A stretch of 11,934 nucleotides of DNA. It comes from an uncultured Acetatifactor sp. (GTDB lineage: Bacteria > Bacillota > Clostridia > Lachnospirales > Lachnospiraceae). Shown one piece after another: positions 8,122 through 11,934 of this stretch (its first letter is position 1; each line of letters opens with the position of its first letter). The notes below the pieces were generated by a model, which was not told where the DNA came from, did not search any database, and saw only the letters and a program-made list of their open reading frames with translations. Both the position numbers and the translations under genes were made by a program. The stretch is taken from NCBI GenBank assembly GCA_947626405.1, contig CANQSE010000037.1:1-11934 (forward strand), written 5' to 3'.

Positions 8122-9045
8122 TTAGATAAATCCTTCTCCTCTGACCATCTTTGAAAAACGGTTGGTCAGGCACAACAGAATCACACTCACAACACTCTTT
8201 AAAATACTTATGGCAGTAGAAAGCGAATACCCGCCGCTGCCCATTGCCAGATTGTAGACATACAGATCCAGCACCTGAATGGCATCCTTGTTAAATGCGT
8301 TCTGGAACACAAAATACTGCTCCATTCCGTTGGAGAGGAAATTGGCGAGACTCAGCATCACAAGCACAAAATATGTAGGCATAATACTCGGGATCGTGAT
8401 ATGCCTGATAATCTGCATCCTGGAAGCTCCGTCCACCCTGGCCGCCTCGTTCAGCTCCTCGTCAATTCCCGTGATGGCGGCTATGTACATGATGGCGGAC
8501 CATCCCGCGTTCTTCCATGTCAGCCAGAGCCACATTTTAAACCAGATATGGCTGGAAGACTGAAGGAAAAGCTGCGGTTCGTCTACAATTCCCAGGCTCA
8601 TAAGCAGAGAGTTTACAACTCCGGTGCTGTTCAGCACGTTATATGCGATTGAATACACAAGCACCCAGCTTATAAAGTTCGGCAGAGTCGTGACAGTCTG
8701 TACTATTTTCTTAAAGGGAGTGCATTTGATTTCATTTAAAAACACAGCGAATATCATGGGGAACCATGAAAACAGCAGACTCAAACCGCTCATGGCAAAA
8801 GTATTGCGCAATACCGTGAGAAGCTGCTTGACCTTGACATCCGTGTCCACCATGGACTTAAACCATTTTAATCCCACAAAGAGATCCTTCGAGATTGGTT
8901 TTGGCGGCTTATAATCGAAAAAGGCGTAGAACCAGCCGTACAGCGGATAATAGGAAAAGATCAGAACCAATAACAGAAACGGCGTAATGTACAGAAACTC
9001 CCGAAAGGAGCGTGCCTTACGCTTATTGCTGAAAAATTTCTTCAT
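8122..9045 (-). CDS. Sugar ABC transporter permease, LplB type
   Basis: The 307-residue permease opens with a basic N-terminus (MKKFFSNKRKARSF) and a first membrane segment at about 18-43, followed by PLYGWFYAFFDYKP, a hallmark of the LplB subfamily. The EAA loop is at about 198-223 (LNEAARVDGASRMQIIRHI, then TIPSIMP). The C-terminal RFSKMVRGEGFI is also family-typical. It forms the membrane channel with the YtcP-type permease next door. GAGGAGG lies just upstream of the ATG. It is the first gene of the operon; its promoter at 9134-9163 leaves a leader of about 80 bases. No regulator, two-component system or glycoside hydrolase lies beside the operon, unlike many related loci, so the substrate cannot be inferred from context. 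Confidence 0.93.
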   Translation of the reverse strand: MKKFFSNKRKARSFREFLYITPFLLLVLIFSYYPLYGWFYAFFDYKPPKPISKDLFVGLKWFKSMVDTDVKVKQLLTVLRNTFAMSGLSLLFSWFPMIFAVFLNEIKCTPFKKIVQTVTTLPNFISWVLVYSIAYNVLNSTGVVNSLLMSLGIVDEPQLFLQSSSHIWFKMWLWLTWKNAGWSAIMYIAAITGIDEELNEAARVDGASRMQIIRHITIPSIMPTYFVLVMLSLANFLSNGMEQYFVFQNAFNKDAIQVLDLYVYNLAMGSGGYSLSTAISILKSVVSVILLCLTNRFSKMVRGEGFI

Positions 9046-9133
9046 TCGCCCTCCTCACCCCCGTCCGGCGCCGTCTCAACAGCTTTATGCGTCTTTCGCA
9101 CAGCCTGATTCAGCGCTTCACAGGTCTTTTTTT

Positions 9134-9163
9134 ATTCTACCCCCCCCGAAAGGTATTTGTCAA
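9134..9163 (-). promoter_or_regulatory. Transporter operon promoter with G8 spacer
   Basis: On the minus strand a perfect TTGACA (9158-9163) and TAGAAT (9134-9139, 5 of 6) are separated by 18 bases. The last eight bases of the spacer are all G (9140-9147). The start would be near 9127. An 8-bp palindrome, gatatatc (9166-9173), lies three bases beyond the -35. The rest of the gap 9046-9263 holds only the leader and the glgP terminator. Confidence 0.85.
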
Positions 9164-9206
9164 TAGATATATCAAATTTCCGTGTCCGCCACCGGAATTT
9201 AACGCG

Positions 9207-9240
9207 AAAAAAAGCCCCATCCGCGCCGGACAGGGCTTTT
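9207..9240 (-). terminator. Intrinsic terminator of glgP
   Basis: AAAAGCCC (9233-9240 on the minus strand) pairs with GGGCTTTT (9210-9217), with an inner TCCG/CGGA stem around a GCG loop and a run of seven T (9207-9213). It begins 23 bases after the glgP stop and upstream of the transporter promoter. Confidence 0.92.
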
Positions 9241-9263
9241 CACGCTTTTATTTATTCGGTTTT

Positions 9264-11786
9264 TTATTTCAGCACAACCTGATCCAGATGCCAGATCTCA
9301 TCAACGTACTGACGGATTGTTCTGTCGGAAGTAAACTTGCCCGAGCCCGCCACGTTCAATATGGCGCTCTTTGCCCAGCCTGCCGTATCCCTGTATGCGC
9401 GCTCGACTTTTTCCTGAGCCTGCGCGTAGGAGCGGAAATCCTTAAGTATGAAGTAGGTATCGGCCCTGGAAGTGGAAAGCGTATTTAACAGAGAGTTATA
9501 CAGCGGCCTGAAAAGCTCCCTGTCGTTCGAATACGTTCCGTCCACAAGCTGATCCAGTACAACGTGTATGTCCTGATCCCCGTAGTATATGTCCATGGGG
9601 TTATATCCGCCGTGCTGCTCATAGTTTATAACCTCGTCGGAGCTCAATCCGAAAATAAAGGCATTTTCGGTTCCCACTTCCTCCACGATCTCAACATTGG
9701 CTCCGTCCATAGTGCCAAGGGTCAGAGCGCCGTTTAACATAAATTTCATGTTACCCGTTCCGGAAGCCTCCTTGCTGGCCGTGGAGATCTGCTCGGACAC
9801 GTCCGCAGCGGCAAAGATTATCTCGGCGTTTGAAACGTTGTAATTCTCGATGAAAACCACCTTGATTTTCCCGCCTATGGAAGCGTCGTTGTTGATAACG
9901 TCCGCAACTGAGTTTATAAGCTTAATCGTCAGCTTAGCGTTTCTATATCCTGCCGCGGCTTTGGCGCCAAAGATGAACGTCCTCGGGAAAAACTCCATGC
10001 CGGGATCGGCTTTGAGCTTATTGTACAGATACATCACATGCAATATGTTCAAAAGCTGTCTCTTGTACTCATGAAGCCGCTTTACCTGGACGTCGAAAAT
10101 GGAATCGGGATCGACTTCGATGCCGTTGTGTTCCATAATGTACTTAGCCAGTCTCAGCTTGTTTTTGCGCTTGATATCCATAAATTCCTTCTGTGCGCGG
10201 CTGTTTCCGGCAAGCTCTTTAAGCCCTGCGATTTTGGAGAGATCCGTGATCCACCCGTCTCCGACCTTTGAACTCACCCATTCCGCCAGCAGCGGGTTGC
10301 CGTGCAGCAGGAACCTTCTCTGAGTGATGCCGTTGGTCTTGTTGTTGAACCGCTCGGGATACATTTCATAGAAATCCTTGAGCTCCTGCTTCTTTAAAAT
10401 TTCGGTGTGAAGCCTTGCCACTCCGTTTACGGAATATCCTGCGACAATGGCCATATGAGCCATCTTAACCTGTCCGTCGTAGAGAATAGCCATCTTGCGG
10501 ATCTTCTCCTGAACGTCCACTCCGTAAATATTGGAATATTTCTGCTCAATCTCAATGACAAATCTTCGATTTATCTCCTCCACGATCTGGTAAATCCTGG
10601 GAAGCAGCCTGGAGAACAGATCAATGGGCCATTTTTCAAGCGCCTCAGCCATAATCGTGTGGTTTGTGTACGCGCAGGTATGGGTTGTGATGTACCACGC
10701 TTCGTCCCACGACAGATCATAGTCGTCCAGCAGTATGCGCATAAGCTCAGGCACGGCAACGGTGGGGTGGGTGTCGTTTAACTGGAACGTCACCTTCTCG
10801 TGGAACTTGTGGATGTCGTCATGCTTTTTCATATATTTTGCCACGGCCTCCTGGACAGAGGCTGATATAAAGAAATACTGCTGTTTTAAGCGAAGCTCCT
10901 TGCCGGCGTAGTGGTTGTCGTTCGGATAAAGCACCTCCACAAGGTTGCGGGCAAGATTCTCCTGCTCAACCGCCTTTCTGTAATCGCCCTGGTCAAAGGA
11001 ATCAAGCTGGAAGACCTCCATGGGCTCCGCATCCCATATGCGCAGGGTGTTTACGATTCCGTTTCCGTATCCCACAATCGGCAGATCAAACGGAACGGCT
11101 CTCACAGCCTGGTATCCTTCCTGCACAAAATGGCTCCTTCCGTTTTCGTCCGTGCGCATTGACACGTATCCTCCGAATTTCACGGTCTTTGCGTACTCAG
11201 GACGGCGAAGCTCAAAGGGATTGCCGTCCGCAAGCCAGTTGTCCGGCACCTCGACCTGATATCCGTCGCGGATTTCCTGCTTGAACATGCCGTACCTGTA
11301 CCGGATGCCGCAGCCGTACGCCGGGTACCCGAGAGTTGCAAGGGAATCAAGGAAGCATGCGGCAAGACGTCCAAGGCCGCCGTTTCCCAGTGCCGCGTCA
11401 GGCTCCTGATCCTCGATCACGTTCAGATCCAGCCCAAGCTCCGCAAGAGCTTCCTTCACCGGTCCGTAAGCCTGCATGTTTATCAGATTGTTTCCCATGG
11501 CGCGCCCCATGAGAAATTCCATGGACATATAATAGACCATCTTCGGGTCTTCGCGCTCATAGGCTTTCTGGGTGTCCATCCAGTTTCCTATGATCTGATC
11601 CTTGATAGCAAGCGACGCAGCCTGGAAAATCTGCTGAGACGTCGCCTCCTCCAGTTCCTTACGGTACTGCGTCCTCACATTGTAAATGACGCTTCTCTTA
11701 AAGAGTTCCTTGTCAAATTTAGCTTTTGGGGCCTTTTCCATTTTTTCATTCTTTTCCGTTTTTTTCACGGGGGTCACGCTTTTCAT
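9264..11786 (-). CDS. glgP: Glycogen/alpha-glucan phosphorylase (GT35)
   Basis: The 840-residue cytoplasmic enzyme releases glucose-1-phosphate from alpha-1,4-glucans (glycogen, maltodextrins) using phosphate and pyridoxal phosphate. It is full length for the family. Clear signatures are YYMSMEFLMGRAM (85-97), ALGNGGLGRLAACFLDSLA (132-150), LNDTHPT (336-342), VKRLHEYKRQ (568-577) and the cofactor site EASGTGNMKFMLNG (673-686), where Lys681 binds PLP. Residues 1-24 form a Lys/Glu-rich extension before the core; this segment is variable in the family and has no recognisable regulatory site. AAGGAG lies nine bases before the ATG. The gene has its own promoter and terminator, so it is monocistronic and separate from the transporter, though both fit alpha-glucan or oligosaccharide use. 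Confidence 0.97.
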   Translation of the reverse strand: MKSVTPVKKTEKNEKMEKAPKAKFDKELFKRSVIYNVRTQYRKELEEATSQQIFQAASLAIKDQIIGNWMDTQKAYEREDPKMVYYMSMEFLMGRAMGNNLINMQAYGPVKEALAELGLDLNVIEDQEPDAALGNGGLGRLAACFLDSLATLGYPAYGCGIRYRYGMFKQEIRDGYQVEVPDNWLADGNPFELRRPEYAKTVKFGGYVSMRTDENGRSHFVQEGYQAVRAVPFDLPIVGYGNGIVNTLRIWDAEPMEVFQLDSFDQGDYRKAVEQENLARNLVEVLYPNDNHYAGKELRLKQQYFFISASVQEAVAKYMKKHDDIHKFHEKVTFQLNDTHPTVAVPELMRILLDDYDLSWDEAWYITTHTCAYTNHTIMAEALEKWPIDLFSRLLPRIYQIVEEINRRFVIEIEQKYSNIYGVDVQEKIRKMAILYDGQVKMAHMAIVAGYSVNGVARLHTEILKKQELKDFYEMYPERFNNKTNGITQRRFLLHGNPLLAEWVSSKVGDGWITDLSKIAGLKELAGNSRAQKEFMDIKRKNKLRLAKYIMEHNGIEVDPDSIFDVQVKRLHEYKRQLLNILHVMYLYNKLKADPGMEFFPRTFIFGAKAAAGYRNAKLTIKLINSVADVINNDASIGGKIKVVFIENYNVSNAEIIFAAADVSEQISTASKEASGTGNMKFMLNGALTLGTMDGANVEIVEEVGTENAFIFGLSSDEVINYEQHGGYNPMDIYYGDQDIHVVLDQLVDGTYSNDRELFRPLYNSLLNTLSTSRADTYFILKDFRSYAQAQEKVERAYRDTAGWAKSAILNVAGSGKFTSDRTIRQYVDEIWHLDQVVLK

Positions 11787-11833
11787 AATGTCGGTCTCCT
11801 TATCTTCTATTGCTGTATTCCTTACAGCGTATC

Positions 11834-11862
11834 ATTATACCAGAATATCCGTACTATTCCAA
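11834..11862 (-). promoter_or_regulatory. glgP promoter with extended -10
   Basis: TGGTATAAT (11834-11842, minus strand) is a perfect -10 with a TGN extension, and TTGGAA (11857-11862, 4 of 6) lies 17 bases upstream. The start would be near 11827, giving a leader of about 40 bases that ends in the AAGGAG site. Confidence 0.85.
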
Positions 11863-11871
11863 CCGCTTTTT

Positions 11872-11934
11872 TCATTCCGGCAGATACCCTGTTTCCTGTA
11901 ACGGCGTTATGCCTGCCCGCAGAGCTTTTCCATT
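11872..11934 (-). CDS. Possible 3' end of an upstream gene
   Basis: One minus-strand frame is open from the window edge for 20 codons (NGKALRAGITPLQETGYLPE) before a TGA at 11872-11874. It could be the C-terminus of a gene starting outside the window, ending about 10 bases before the glgP -35. No terminator is seen after it. At this length an open frame can occur by chance, and I do not recognise the peptide. Confidence 0.25.
   Translation of the reverse strand, partial: NGKALRAGITPLQETGYLPE

Noticed and set aside
9095..9125. Possible catabolite (cre) site around TGTGAAGCGCTGAATCA in the transporter leader
   Set aside because: The AGCGCT core and flanks resemble a cre site, but the half-site spacing is one base short of the consensus, so it is not reported as a site.

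Overview
The window looks like the chromosome of a mid-GC anaerobic Firmicute, most likely a Lachnospiraceae member (Clostridia). This is an inference from strong AGGAGG-type ribosome binding sites, LplB/YtcP-type sugar permeases with a lipoprotein binding protein, a YbhJ-like aconitase-family hydratase and Firmicute-style intrinsic terminators. No phage, insertion sequence, CRISPR array, tRNA or rRNA was seen. All recognised genes lie on the minus strand, so transcription runs from high to low coordinates.

Read in transcription order: (1) at 11872-11934 there may be the last 20 codons of a gene entering from the right edge. (2) glgP (9264-11786), an alpha-glucan phosphorylase, has its own extended -10 promoter and intrinsic terminator. 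(3) A three-gene sugar ABC transporter operon (5355-9045) encodes an LplB-type permease, a YtcP-type permease and a large substrate-binding lipoprotein, with no ATPase gene. Its promoter carries an uninterrupted run of eight G in the -35/-10 spacer, and a strong terminator follows the last gene. (4) A tightly packed operon (892-5231) encodes a type B carboxylesterase, a YbhJ-like [4Fe-4S] hydratase and an SseB-domain protein, driven by an extended -10 promoter. (5) A 273-bp intergenic region (619-891) holds a possible promoter, a hairpin and an intrinsic terminator. (6) The left edge holds the first 206 codons of an uncharacterised protein that starts at TTG and runs off the window at an RTX-like DPLVINLD motif.

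Together the genes suggest carbohydrate metabolism: oligosaccharide import (ATPase supplied from elsewhere), intracellular glucan phosphorolysis, and ester and organic-acid chemistry. No functional link between the separate transcription units is shown by the sequence. The window is mostly ordinary. The points most worth a second look are the G8 promoter spacer, the promoter/hairpin/terminator arrangement ahead of the left-edge gene, the esterase-hydratase-SseB operon, and the left-edge gene itself.
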